Assembly (NCBI GenBank): GCA_022414725.1
Contig: CM039466.1
Coordinates: 34,608,506-34,672,505, forward strand
Reading direction: 5' to 3'
Origin: Microglena sp. YARC
Lineage: Eukaryota; Chlorophyta; Chlorophyceae; Chlamydomonadales; Chlamydomonadaceae
DNA: 64,000 bases
In this document: positions 22,396 to 34,940 of the stretch, piece by piece
Numbering within the stretch: position 1 is the stretch's first letter
How the letters are laid out: each line of letters begins with the position of its first letter
Made by a program: the position numbers and the translations under genes
Notes under the pieces: model-generated
What the model saw: only the letters and a program-made list of their open reading frames with translations
The model's database searches: none
What the model was told of the DNA's origin: nothing

Positions 22396-24761
22396 GGCTG
22401 AATAGCCAGCCAGGGGAGCTGCCTAGAATCTGCTGCCCATAGCCGAAATCTTCCATGATGGAGCAGCCGGTGGCCTACAAAGTCTTGTTGCATCCCGTGG
22501 GCCCCCTAGCCATCCCCAGGACCCGCAGGTACCCAGCGGTGAAAGGGTACAACATCCGTGCGGCGGGCACAACCCCCCTACTCTAGAGACTTTCTGCAGC
22601 GAGGGCACGCAGAATTTGCAGGTAGGGCATGCATATGATAGACTCATACATTGGGAGATTTTCGATCACATAGGCATGAGTGGGTGACACAAGCCGGTCT
22701 GTTGCTTATGTATGTGTTTCAATTTTGATAAATGGGAGACTTGATGGTCGATGACTCGTTTGCATGCACCTCCTCTAGGTAGTACAGTCCCTTACCAATA
22801 CCGTCCAACCACCCTCTTCTCCTCAGTACCGACCGTCACTCGGGCCGTTTCGATACGGGCTGGCCAAGATTGTTTGACTTGCTCGCCTAATGGTGATGAC
22901 GGACAAAGAACAGGGGTTCTACCTACCTGTCGCAGCAAAGAGGGACTTGGCCTATGTGCACCACATCTTGAAAATGAACACCGGAGTCGACATGCAGCGC
23001 CAGCAAGAGAAGCACAAAAATAGGAAGGATAGCAAGTCTTCTGCCTTGACGAAGGCCCAGGCAACGACGACAGTCCGTCAGCACCACAGGTCTTCTTCAC
23101 ACTAGGTCGTGTACTTGGCAATAGCATGCTACATGAATAAATGATGTTCATACTGCTACCGAGAGGCACTCATTGGCAGGTTTGGGGGGGGGGGGGGGGG
23201 GGGGGCAATTTCATTTATTTCATTAGTAGTGTTAGTGTGCTGGCTGGTATCATACATGTTTAGTGCATGCAAACACATGAGGCCATATCAAAAACAGAAG
23301 AAGAAAATAACCTGCGTCCTTGGTATTTTTTTGTTCTATTTTACACCACCCTACGACGTCGATGACACTTTTTGTAACAGCAGATGCACTGTTCCTTTTT
23401 ATTGCTACATGTACCAGCTTCTAGGCAGCTCCAACTGCCCGTCCTCACCACAGGCCAAGACCTTCTCATTATGGAGGAGTTTGTGTACCTAGGTTTAGTT
23501 CATTAGTGCTTTTTCTTTTTAGCCCCTCCTAGTTACAAGGTTGGGTAAGTCCCCTTCAGCCTATTTGGCTACCCCCCCGGACTGTATTTGGCTACCCCCC
23601 CCCGGACTGTAAAAAACAAGAATTGAAAAATCGAATACCCGCCCTTGAGCCGAACTTGAAGTAAGCTAGTATGCCGAAAGCTAACATGACGGGGCGGCCC
23701 CATGCACTTGAATTCTCCAGGCTAGAACCACTGGCCAGAGAATGGAGCTGGCTAGAACCTGCCATTCATAGCACACAAAAAAGTGGACACATGAGGAGAG
23801 CCTGGAGCTGGTGGGCTGGAGCCCTCTGGCTGAAGCCCATTCCTATCCCATGCATGGGCCTGTGCCCTGCATGGGGCTGTGGCCTGTGGGGAGCAGGCTC
23901 GGGATCCCAGTCTGGCTCCCGAGCACTCAAATCGCCAAACATCTAGCCCAAAACCTTCCCACGACCATTATTTGCCCTTTCGAATCATTCGTGACCCTGG
24001 AGCGAAAGGATGTAGCTCGAGAATCGGGGGCACAAGAGCCCCCTCAGGCCCTGGCGTCGGGCATTTGGCCCAGGCGCGCTGCGCAGAGAAAGTTGCAAGA
24101 TCAGGCAGTCGGTGGGGCTGTTAAGGAAGCATAGGCAGTCAATTGCTGCGCAAAAGCATTGCCATGGGTAGTCTATGCGCTGAGAAAGAATCATCGCGTT
24201 GGACCCTGAGGGGGGCTTGGCCCGGCCGGTCTGTTGGCATGGGGTGGGGGTGGGGGGAGGGCGGCGGTGGGAGGGCGGGGGGTAGCCGGTGGGGGGTAGC
24301 GGCCCTGGTAGCGGCCCGGGGTAGCGGCTAGCAGACCCTGGGTTGCATATCTGGCACGATCTGGCACTAATAAATGACAGAGCGCATGGTGCTTCCAGCG
24401 AAGAAGAAAGCTTCTGGTGTCGACAAAAATAGCCGCACGCCAGACTTTGCAGAGAAAAGAAACCCTGCCCCGCTCAAAGTTCTAGTTCCAACGGCAAGGT
24501 TGGCGCTCTCAACTGCTCTGGTCGCACCCCGAGGCGGATATATTAGTACCGCTTGTTACTCAAGTCAAACCGACATCTACCATTCCAATTTGTCTGCTCC
24601 GCATAATTGCTCCCGCCCTCCAATCCCCCCCTGGTTTTCGTCAACTTATACCTCTCTATGCATCGATTCTCTGCGCATCTACCGATGTCGCGCTCAAACT
24701 CATAGCCCTCTCCGGACCTCTGTAACATCCTCTTAGCCCTCCAGAGCATCTCAATAGCACG
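22396..24761. other. Repeat-containing 5' flank of the synaptotagmin-like gene
   Basis: It contains an inverted piece of the AGCTTCTAGGCAGCTCC family (about 22396-22442), another at 23410-23440, a 24-base G run near 23186, two inverted copies of the ACAGTCCAGGGGTAGCC repeat (about 23545-23615) and a G-rich GGGGGTAGCGGCC tract (24240-24335). An ATG-initiated frame at 22890-23105 encodes a lysine-rich peptide, but it has no domain or splice support and is not called. The final ~250 bases should hold the promoter and 5' UTR of the next gene. Confidence 0.4.
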
Positions 24762-27700
24762 ATGCTCGGCATCGCTTTAGGCCTGGGCTTGGGCACAGCA
24801 GCAGGGACAGCAATCGCCCCTTACATCTTCGGTCCTGTTGTTAAGCCCACGGAGTTCGATTTCCTCCATTACGAGGCAGACACCAAGGATGAAATCGAGG
24901 TTCCTCCCCTAGGCACACCTGTCCCGGATGAATACCGCGACCTGCTAGCATATACGGAGCCATGGACAGTTTGGCCAGACGTCCAGCGGGTACGCATCGT
25001 GGCATCTGTCCGGATCTAATGTATCACGCCACTACGGATGCAACTCAATCACGGAAACTGTGGACGCTGCATGGAATGCTCATTCGTGCCACCTCACCAT
25101 CCCGTCTTACAACTTCGTGCTATACAGTATAACATGCACCATGCCATCGATCCCATGGGGCGACTCTTCACCTGATGTCACTCATTTAGTCATATAATCC
25201 GAAACCACTAGCAAACATGATGTCACACATCTAGTCATATAATCCAAAACCACCAGCAAACATGATGTCACACATCTAGTAATATAATTCGAATCCACCA
25301 GTAAACATGATGTCACACATCTAGTCATGAAATCCGAAACCACCAGCAAACATGATGTCACACATCTAGTCATATAATCAGAAACCACCAGCAAACATAA
25401 TGTCACACATCTAGTCATATAATCAGAAACCACCAGCACTCGATTTGCTGCGTGGCCTAGGGTCATGATGCCAACACACGATCTTGAGACATCACACAAG
25501 CAAGATACATGAAATCATGGATTTATGTTAACGTGATGCGGCTTAATTGCATACATGTTTGCCTGCCTGCCTGCCTGCCTGAATGTCTGGCTGACTGACT
25601 GACTGACTGACTGACTGACTGCTACAAACTATGTATTACTCCTGCCTTGAAAAGCATGAGTGTATACCTCGTACCCTTAGTAATATGCACGGCTCACAGC
25701 ATCCTCACTCCCCTCTAGTACACATCCCCCACCCAACCCTTACCCCCAGCCCCTCCCCCACCCTTTTTGATTTTGCAATACGAAAACAAGTGAAACCAAC
25801 AAGAAATATGATACAAATGTTACCTCAAATGAAAATCCATTTTCTACTATGCTTTACTCAATTTATCCCCCGCCCCTCCCCCGCCCCGTTTTGTTTTGCA
25901 ATACAGAAACAAGTAAAACCAACGCGAAAAGATCAAGCGAATGGTACCTCAAATCAAAATCCAGTTTTTCTACCAAGCTGTATTCAGTTTACCCTCCACA
26001 AATCCCCCACCCCATGTGTCTATGATCAATTTACCCTCCGCCCATCCCCACCCCAGGTTTTTTATGATCAATTTCCCCTCCGCCCATCCCCCACCCCAGG
26101 TTTTTATTATCAATTTCCCCTCCGCCCGTCCCCCACCCAAGGTGTCTATGATCGATTTCCCCTCCGCCCATCCCCCACCCCAGGTTTCTATGATCAACCG
26201 CGTCATCGTAGGCATGTGGCCACAGCTTAGCAAAGCAATCCTGGCTGAAGTGCTGAAGCAGGTCCAACCTCAACTTCACGCCCATGTCTTTCAGAAGGTG
26301 TGCCAGTATGCCATGGGGTTGATGCATGGGTGTAGGTGTTGGTATTGGTGCATGGGTGCAGGTTTGGGTATTGGTGCATGGGTGTGCGTTCAGGTAGGTA
26401 GGTGGTGCCTTGGGGTTGATGTATGGGTGTAGGTTTGGGTATTGATGCATGGTTGTAAGTTTGGGTATTGATGCATGGGTGTGGGTTTGGGTATTGATGC
26501 ATGGGTGTAAGTTTGGGTATTGATGCATGGGTGTGGGTTTGGGTATTGATGCATGGGTGTAAGTTTGGGTATTGATGCATGGGTGTAAGTTTGGGTATTG
26601 ATGCATGGGTGTAGGTTAGGGTATTGATGCATGGGTGTAAGTTTGGGTATTGATGCATGGGTGTAGGTTAGGGTATTGATGCATGGGTGTAAGTTTGGGT
26701 ATTGATGCATGGGTGTAGGTTAGGGTATTGATGCATGGGTGTAGGTTAGGGTATTGATGCATGGGTATGGGTTTGGGTATTGATGCATGGGTTTAGGTTA
26801 GGGTATTGATGCATGGGTGTAGGTTAGGGTATTGATGCATGGGTGTAAGTTAGGGTATTGATGCATGGGTGTAAGTTTGGGTATTGATGCATGGGTGTAG
26901 GTTAGGGTATTGATGCATGGGTGTAAGTTTGGGTATTGATGCATGGGTGTAGGTTAGGGTATTGATGCATGGGTGTAGGTTTGGGTATTGATGCATGGGT
27001 ATGGGTTTGGGTATTGATGCATGGGTTTAGGTTAGGGTATTGATGCATGGGTTTAGGTTAGGGTATTGATGCATGGGTGTAGGTTAGGGTATTGATGCAT
27101 GGGTGTAAGTTAGGGTATTGATGCATGGGTGTAAGTTTGGGTATTGATGCATGGGTGTAGGTTAGGGTATTGATGCATGGGTGTGGGTTAGGGTATTGAT
27201 GCATGGGTGTAGGTTAGGGTATTGATGCATGGGTGTAAGTTTGGGTATTGATGCATGGGTGTAAGTTTGGGTATTGATGCATCAGTGTATGTTCGTGTAG
27301 ATGGGTGGTGCCATAGGGTTGATGCATGGGTGTAGGTTCGGGTATTGATGGGTGGGAGGAACATGGGGGGGGGGGGGGGGGGGCAACAGGTTTAGATGGG
27401 AGCATTCGAATGACAGCTTGGCACATGGATGCATGTTAGACTGATCAGAGCTTTTCTTCCCGCAACCAGTAGCGATCGCTACCTTGAACCCTGTTTTGGC
27501 CCAACCTTCCGCTACCAAGAGACTCAAATCTCGGCCCCGCCTCATCCGCCCCAACTGGCCGCCTACCCAAATCGCTACCGGGAGCCTTACCATGACAGAT
27601 ACCAAATCCCTGATTGCTACCAGAAGACCCCCTTTCCGAAACAAAAAAAGCTGTAAGACTGATGGTTTCTCAACTGCTTGGATGGGGCCATCTTCACTCC

Positions 27701-30526
27701 CATGCGTTTGAGCCGAGAATCGAATTTTCTGTACATAAAAAAGCGCAGATTTTAATGGTGGAGGACACATACACATGTACAGACATACCCCCTCCCCCCA
27801 CCCACCCACCCACCCACCCACCCACACCCACACCTCTCAACAAGTGCAGATTGTAATGGTGGATTTTACCTGTAGCAGATTCCTATGGTGGAGGGCACAT
27901 ACACACATGTACAGACATGCCCCCTTCCCCCTCCCCACCCCCACCCCCACACCTCTCAACAAGCACAGATTTAATGGTGGATTTTACCTGCTGCAGATTC
28001 CTATGGTGGAGGGCACATACACACATGTACAGACATGCCCCCTCCCCCCCCCCCACCCACCCACCCACCCACACCCACACCCACACCTCTCAACAAGCAC
28101 AGATTTAATGGTGGATTTTACCTGCTGCAGATTCCTATGGTGGAGGGCACATACACACATGTACAGACATGCCCCCCACCCCACACCCCACACACCCACA
28201 ACTCTTAACAAGCACAGATTTGATGGTTGATTTTAATTGTTGCAGATTCCAATGGTAGAGGACATCCTAATGGCCGGCGTGAGCCTTCGCGACCACGACA
28301 ACTTTGTCGCATCGGCCATGAACTTTGAAAACTTCACAGTGGGCTCTGTTCCGCTGCGTGTGGGCGGCATGAAGCCGTACTTCACAGGGGAGGATGAGGT
28401 CATCCTTGAAGTGCCCATCGTGTGGGGTAGCCAGTGCAAATTTCAAGTCACCGCAGTCATTCGAGTGGGTCCTGTGAGGTTGCAGGTGCCAGTCACACTA
28501 ACCAACCTGCAGCTGAAGGTAGGGTACTTGAACTAGAACTTGAACTAGAACTTGAACTAGAACTTGAACTTAAAACTTGGTTGCATAGCTTCAGCCAGCA
28601 ATTTGGCTGCTCGACGTCTTCGGCAGTGAAAAAACAGGCATACATTTTTTCTTCTTCTTTCTTTTTTCTTTTTTTCTTTTAATTGCAATAGGTGTGTAAC
28701 TGCCTGGTTACAGCAGCCATTGGTTGTTGTCCCCAGTGCAAGTTTCAAGTCACCGCCGTCATTCGAGTGGGTCCCGTCAGGTTGCAGGTGCCAGTCACAC
28801 TAACCAACCTGCAGCTGAAGGTGTGGTACTTGCACTTGAACTTGAACTTGGTTGCATAGCTTCAGCCAGCAATTTGGTTGCTCGCTGTCTTTGGCAGTAA
28901 AAAAAATACATACCTTTTTTTCTTTTAAAAATATTTAGGCGTGTAACAGCCTGGTTGCAGCAACCGTTGGCTGTTGGATCCAGTGCAATTTTCAAGTCAC
29001 CGCCATGATTCGAGTGGCTCCCATCAGCTTGCATGTGCCAGTCACCCTAAGCAATCTGCTTCTAGGGGTGTGTTGCGGCCTGGTTACGAGAGTAATGATA
29101 ACGCCTGGTGGGGCGTGGTGTTAAGGGAGCCCGTCGTACGCAGGTGGGGAGCGGTCTCCTACCTCAACTGGACAAGCTACCATCGCGGCTGACAACGACC
29201 TGCAATGCTAAGAGCGACCGAAGGGGGAGTCTAACCCCCGACTCTTCATCCTCAAGCGATCCGGTCTACCACTAGACCATTGTATATCACTGAAAGGGGC
29301 GAGCAGTAGCTTATGGACAGCTCTCCTGGCTTGCTACCCTGCCAATCAAGCTTGAATGGAAGGCGCATGCTAGTTGTATATCATATACAAGCTTGAATGT
29401 AAGGTGCATGCTAGTTGAACACCCTTGTCATCTCACTTTTTACTTATCAAACACCCAGGTGTATTCGTGTATTACTTTGAAGCCCTTGTGCGAAGTTATC
29501 CCCATCGCATGCTAGTTGTATATCCTATACAAGCTTAATGTAAGGCACATGCTAGTTGTATATCCTATACAAGCTTAATGCAAGGTGCATGCTAGTTGAA
29601 CACCCTTTTCATCTCACTTTTCACTTATCCAACAACCAGGTGCATTTGTGCATTACTTTGAAGCCCCTGTGCGAAGTTATTCCCATCGCATGCTATATGA
29701 TTATCCTATAGAAGCTTGAATGTTAGGTGCATGCTTGTTGAACATCCTTGTCATCTCACTTTTCACTTATCCAACACCCAGGTGTATTCGCGTATTACTT
29801 TGAAGCCCTTGTGCGAAGTTATTCCCATCACCGGTGGACTCAACGTTGCTCTTATGACTTTCCCCATCCTTGACTTTTCTCTGGAGCTGTTTAGAGGGAT
29901 TGACCTCATGGCATTGCCCATTGTGAAGGATCTAGTTCGCTCAAGCTTGAAGGTAGGGGTGGTGGTCTGAACGTTGCTCTTATGTCTATCCCTATCCTTG
30001 ACTTCTCTCTGGAGCTGTTCACAGGGATTGACCTCATGGCATTGCCCATTGTGAAGGATCTAGTCCGCTCAAGCTTGAAGGTAGGGATGCGAGTTCTTGA
30101 CGCGACAATTGACAACTGTCCTAATGGCTTTGCCTATTGTAGATGCTGTTGTCCGCTTAAGCTTAGAGAATGTTGTTCGCTTAAGTTTGAGAGTAAGAAT
30201 GTGAGGTCTTGACGTGTCAATTTTCAATTGAACGTGTCAATTGAAAATTGACAATCTACCTCATGGCACTGCCCATTGTAAATGCCGTTGCTGCTTAAGC
30301 TTGAAGGTGTCGCTCGATCAAGCTTGAAGGTAGGCATGTGAGGTCTTTACGCGACAATTGACAATTTTCAACCTACCTCATGGCAAATCCCATTGTGAAG
30401 GATGTTGATCGCTCAAGCTTGAAGGTAGGGATGTCAGGTCTTATGATAATAGGGACAATCAGAACGATGTATGCATGGTGGTGCTTGCGGTGGTGGTGAT
30501 GATGATGATGATGATGAAGGCAACAG

Positions 30527-30568
<42 letters not shown>

Positions 30569-33072
30569 AGTTGCCCATGCTGGTGCTGCTTATGATGACG
30601 GTAACAGCGATGCTGTTGTTGCTGCTGCTGATGATGATGATGACGACGGTAACAGCGATGTTGTTGATGATGATTATGATTATGACAGTAACACTAATGT
30701 TTGTTTTGTTGCTGATGATGATGATGATAAAGTTGACAGTAACAGCAATGTTGTTGTTTTTGTTGCTGATGCTGCTGCTGACGGTAACAGCGATGTTGTT
30801 GTTGTGTTCATCATCATGTGGTGGTGGTGATGATGATGATGATGGTCACTGCGCCTAACCTTCCATGTTGTACTCTGTCCATATTCAGGGTGTCCTAAAT
30901 GGGATGCTTGTGTACCCCAACTCCATCACGGTCCCCATCATGGAGAACTTTGGAATCATGCCGCCTGCCAAGGGAGCCATGTCTATCAAGCTGCTCAAGG
31001 TTGAGGGTCTCAGCAAGGGTTACATGCACTGCGACATGATGGTAGGAGGGGTGGGGTTTGCATTGGTCGGGCCAGTGGTGGGGTGTGTGGGTGGATGTTG
31101 TGTTAGTCGAGCCAGTGGTGGGGTATGTGGGTAAGTTGTGTCTTGGTAGAGTATGTGCTTGGGCCTCAGCAAGGGCTACATGCACTGTGATATGTTGGTA
31201 GGAGGGGTGGGTTATGTATTAGTTGGGGCAGTAGGGGTGTGTGTGGGTGGATGTGCTAGTCGAGCCGAGGGTGGGGTATGTGGGAAAGTTGTGTCTTGGT
31301 GGGGTTTGTGCTTGGGCCTCGGCAAGGGCTACATGCACTGCGTCCTGCAGTGCATGTAGGTGGGGTACATGCCTGAGTGGGGTATGCATTGGTTTGGGTA
31401 GTGGTGGGGTGTGTGGGTGGATATTGTGTCAGTCGTGCCAGGGGTGGGTATGTGGGTGGGTTGGTGGGGTATGTGGGTAAGTTGTGTCTTGGTGGGGTAT
31501 GTGCTTGGGCCTCAGCAAGGGTTACATGCACTGCGACATGATGGTAGGAGGGGTGGGGTATGCATCGGTCGGGGCAGTGGTGGGGTGTGTGGATGGATAT
31601 TGTGTTAGTCGTGCCAGGGGTGGGGCATGTGGGTGGGTTGGTGGGGTATGTGGGTAAGTTGTGTCTTAGTGGGGTATGTGCTTGGGCCTCAGCAAGGGTT
31701 ACATGCACTGTGACATGATAGTAGGAGGGGTGGGGAATGCATCGGTCGGGGAAGTGGTGGGGTGTGTGGGTGGATGTGTTAGTATAGCCAGGGGTGGGGT
31801 ACATGGGTAAGTTGTGTCTTGGTAGGGTATGAGCTTGGGCATCAGCAAGGGTAACATGCACTGGGACATGATGGTAGGAGGGGTGGGGTATGTATTATTT
31901 GAGGCAGTGGTGGTGTGTGAGGGTGGATCTTTAGTTGGTCCAGGGGTGAGGTATGTGGGTGGGTTGGTGGGGTATGTGGGTAAGTTGTGTCTTGGTGGGG
32001 TATGTGCTTGGGCCTCAGCAAGGGCTACATGCTCTGCGACATGATGGTAGGGTGGGTGGGGTATGTGGGTGGGTGGTAAGTTGTTCAGGCCAGGGCTGGG
32101 ATCGGTGGGTGGATGGTATGTTGGCCGGACCAGGGGTGGAGGGCCTCAGCAAGGGTTGCATGCACTGCGACATGATGGTAGGAAGGGGGAGTATGTATTG
32201 GTCGGGGCAGTGGTGGGGTGTGCAGGTGGATGGTATGTTGGCCAGGCCATGGGTGGAGGGCCTCAGCAAGGGTTACATGCACTGCGACATGATGGTAGGA
32301 AGGGGGAGTATGTATTGGTCAGGGCCGTGTTGGGATATGTGGGTGGCTGTTGTGTTAGCCGGGCCAGAGCTGGGTTATGTGGGTAAGTTGTGTCTTGGTG
32401 GGGTATGTGGGTAGATGGTATGTTGGTCGGGCCAGGGGTGGGATTAGTGGGTGCATGGTAGGAGGGGTGGGGTATGTGGGTGGAGGGCCTCAGCAAGGGC
32501 TACAAGCACTGCGGCATGATGGTAGGAAGGGTGGGGTATGTGGGTGGATGGTATGTTCGTCAGGCCAGGGCTGGGATTGGTGTGTGGATGGTATGTTTTT
32601 CGGGCCAGGGGTTGTGGGCATCAGCATAGGCTACAGGCACTGTGACATGATGGTAGTAGGCTGGGGCATAGGGGGGCTGGGGGATGAAGGGCGTGTTGAA
32701 AGCACTCAAGCTCTGCTAATGGGCGGACAAGAAAGACTGGGTGAGGGGGAATGGTTGGGAATGTAGGAGGCATATTGGGGGATAGGGAGGCTGGGGGTGC
32801 GGGCGCTGGGGTGGGGTCTACGGTACGAGGGCTGAGGGTGCGGTTGCGGGAGGAGTGCAGGGGCAGAGGCAGACAGGGGCATAGGGGGACTGGGTTGCCA
32901 TGGCTGGGCTGATTATGGTTCATGCCAGGAGCTACTGGGGACTGGGTCAGGGTTAGAAAGTAGTTGATAGTTCTAGCGCAGGATGATGGGGTATCCACTC
33001 AGTCCTTTATCCATGCATAAATTCGTTCATGCATCCAACAATTCAATCATCCATGCATAAATCCATCCATCC

Positions 33073-33107
<35 letters not shown>

Positions 33108-34907
33108 CATGCATCCATGTATCCATCCATCCATGTACCCATGTATCCATCCATCCATTTATCCATCCATCCATCCATCCATCCATCCATCCATCCATCC
33201 ATGTATCCATCCATCCATGTATCCATCCATCCATGTATCCATCCATTCATGTATCCATCCATCCATCCATCCATCCATCCATCCATCCATCCATCCATCC
33301 ATCCATTTATCCACCCATCCATCCATCCACCCATCCATCCATCCACCCATCCATCCATCCATCCATCCATGTATCCATCCATCCATGTATCCATCCATCC
33401 ATCCATCCATCCATCCATCCATTTATCCACCCATCCATCCGTCCATCCATCCATCCATTTATCCACCCATCCATCCGTCCATCCATCCATCCATCCATCC
33501 ACCCATCCATCCATCCATCCATCCATCCATCCATCCATGTATCCATCCATCCATCCATCCATTTATCCACCCATCCATCCATCCATCCATCCATCCATTT
33601 ATCCACCCATCCATCCATCCATCCATCCATCCATCCACCCATCCATCCATCCATCCATCCATCCATCCATTTATCCATCCACCCATCCATCCATCCATCC
33701 ATTTATCCACCCACCCATCCATCCATCCATCCATCCATCCATCCATCCATCCATAACCACCTCTTAACATTCATCAACTCATCATACTGTCTCCCACAGG
33801 TGCGAAAAGGCAGGAACCTGCAATCCAACCCCTTCAAAAGTAAAAGCGCCGGCAAGACAACTACGGCCATCTGTGATGAACTTGAATACATGTTTGTGGT
33901 AAGCTTTGGGCTTGAGACTCGAAATACATTTGAGGCTTCCGTTATGTTTGCCTGTGTCTATGCCTATATTATTGCTGCTTTATTATTGCTGCTTTATAGA
34001 CACCTTCGTCTTTCCGTTTTAACGTTTTTTTTAGCTATTGGATTTATGGAGCAGTCTTCTCATCTCATTACAACTCAAATCAACAGGGTATCAAACCTAT
34101 ATTATTGCTGCTTTATGGGGGGGTATTCAAATAGGATACTACAATATTATGGTATTTTCTCCCTCTTCTCTTCTCCTTTCAACTCGAATCAACAGTTTCT
34201 TAAACCGTTATGTTTGCCGGTGTATATGGCAGGATTCTCTATTTTGATATAACAATTTATGGTATTTCTCCCTCTTCTATTCTCCTTACAACTCCAATCA
34301 ACAGTTTCTCAAACCGTTATATTTGCCTGTGTATATGGCGGTATACTCTATTATGATATTACGAGACTATGATACGTGCTTCCTCTTCTCACCTCCTTCC
34401 AACTCCAATCAACAGTTTCTCAAACCGTTATTTTTGCCTGTGTCATGGACAGGCCATCGAAGACTGCTATTTTGGCTTGTGTATAAAGGCCTGCAAGGTG
34501 GTAGTGATGGTGGTAGGGTTGGGGATAGGGGTAATGATGGTGGTAATGATAGGGATGGGGATGGGGCCAAAAGCCTTCAACTATTTAGGAGACGTGTAGG
34601 TTGTTGTTGGTGGTGGTGGCGGTAGTGGTAGGGCCAGGGGTGAGGATGGGGATTGGACTTCAAGCTTTGTACTTTTTAGGAGAAGTGTAGGTTGTAGGTT
34701 GTTGTTATTGGTGGCGGTAGTGGTAGGGCCAGGGGTGGGGATGGGGATCGGATTTAAAGCCTTATACTATTTAAGAGAAGTGTGGGGTGCTGGTGGTAGT
34801 GGCTGTAGTGGTAGTGGTAGGGCCAGGTTGGGGAATGGGGATCGGTCTTAAAGCCTTATACTATTTAGGAGAAGTGTAGGGTGTTGGTGTTGGTGGTGTG
34901 TGTGTGT

Positions 34908-34940
<33 letters not shown>

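Noticed and set aside
22890..23105. Short lysine-rich frame (about 71 codons)
   Set aside because: It is non-repetitive and looks somewhat protein-like, but an alternative overlapping frame is equally open and no upstream exon joins convincingly.
33029..34252. Long frame of ~400 codons through the CCAT repeat
   Set aside because: It is repeat translation (HPSI) open in several frames and both strands. Only 33800-33898 inside it is coding, in the same frame, as exon 6 of the large gene.
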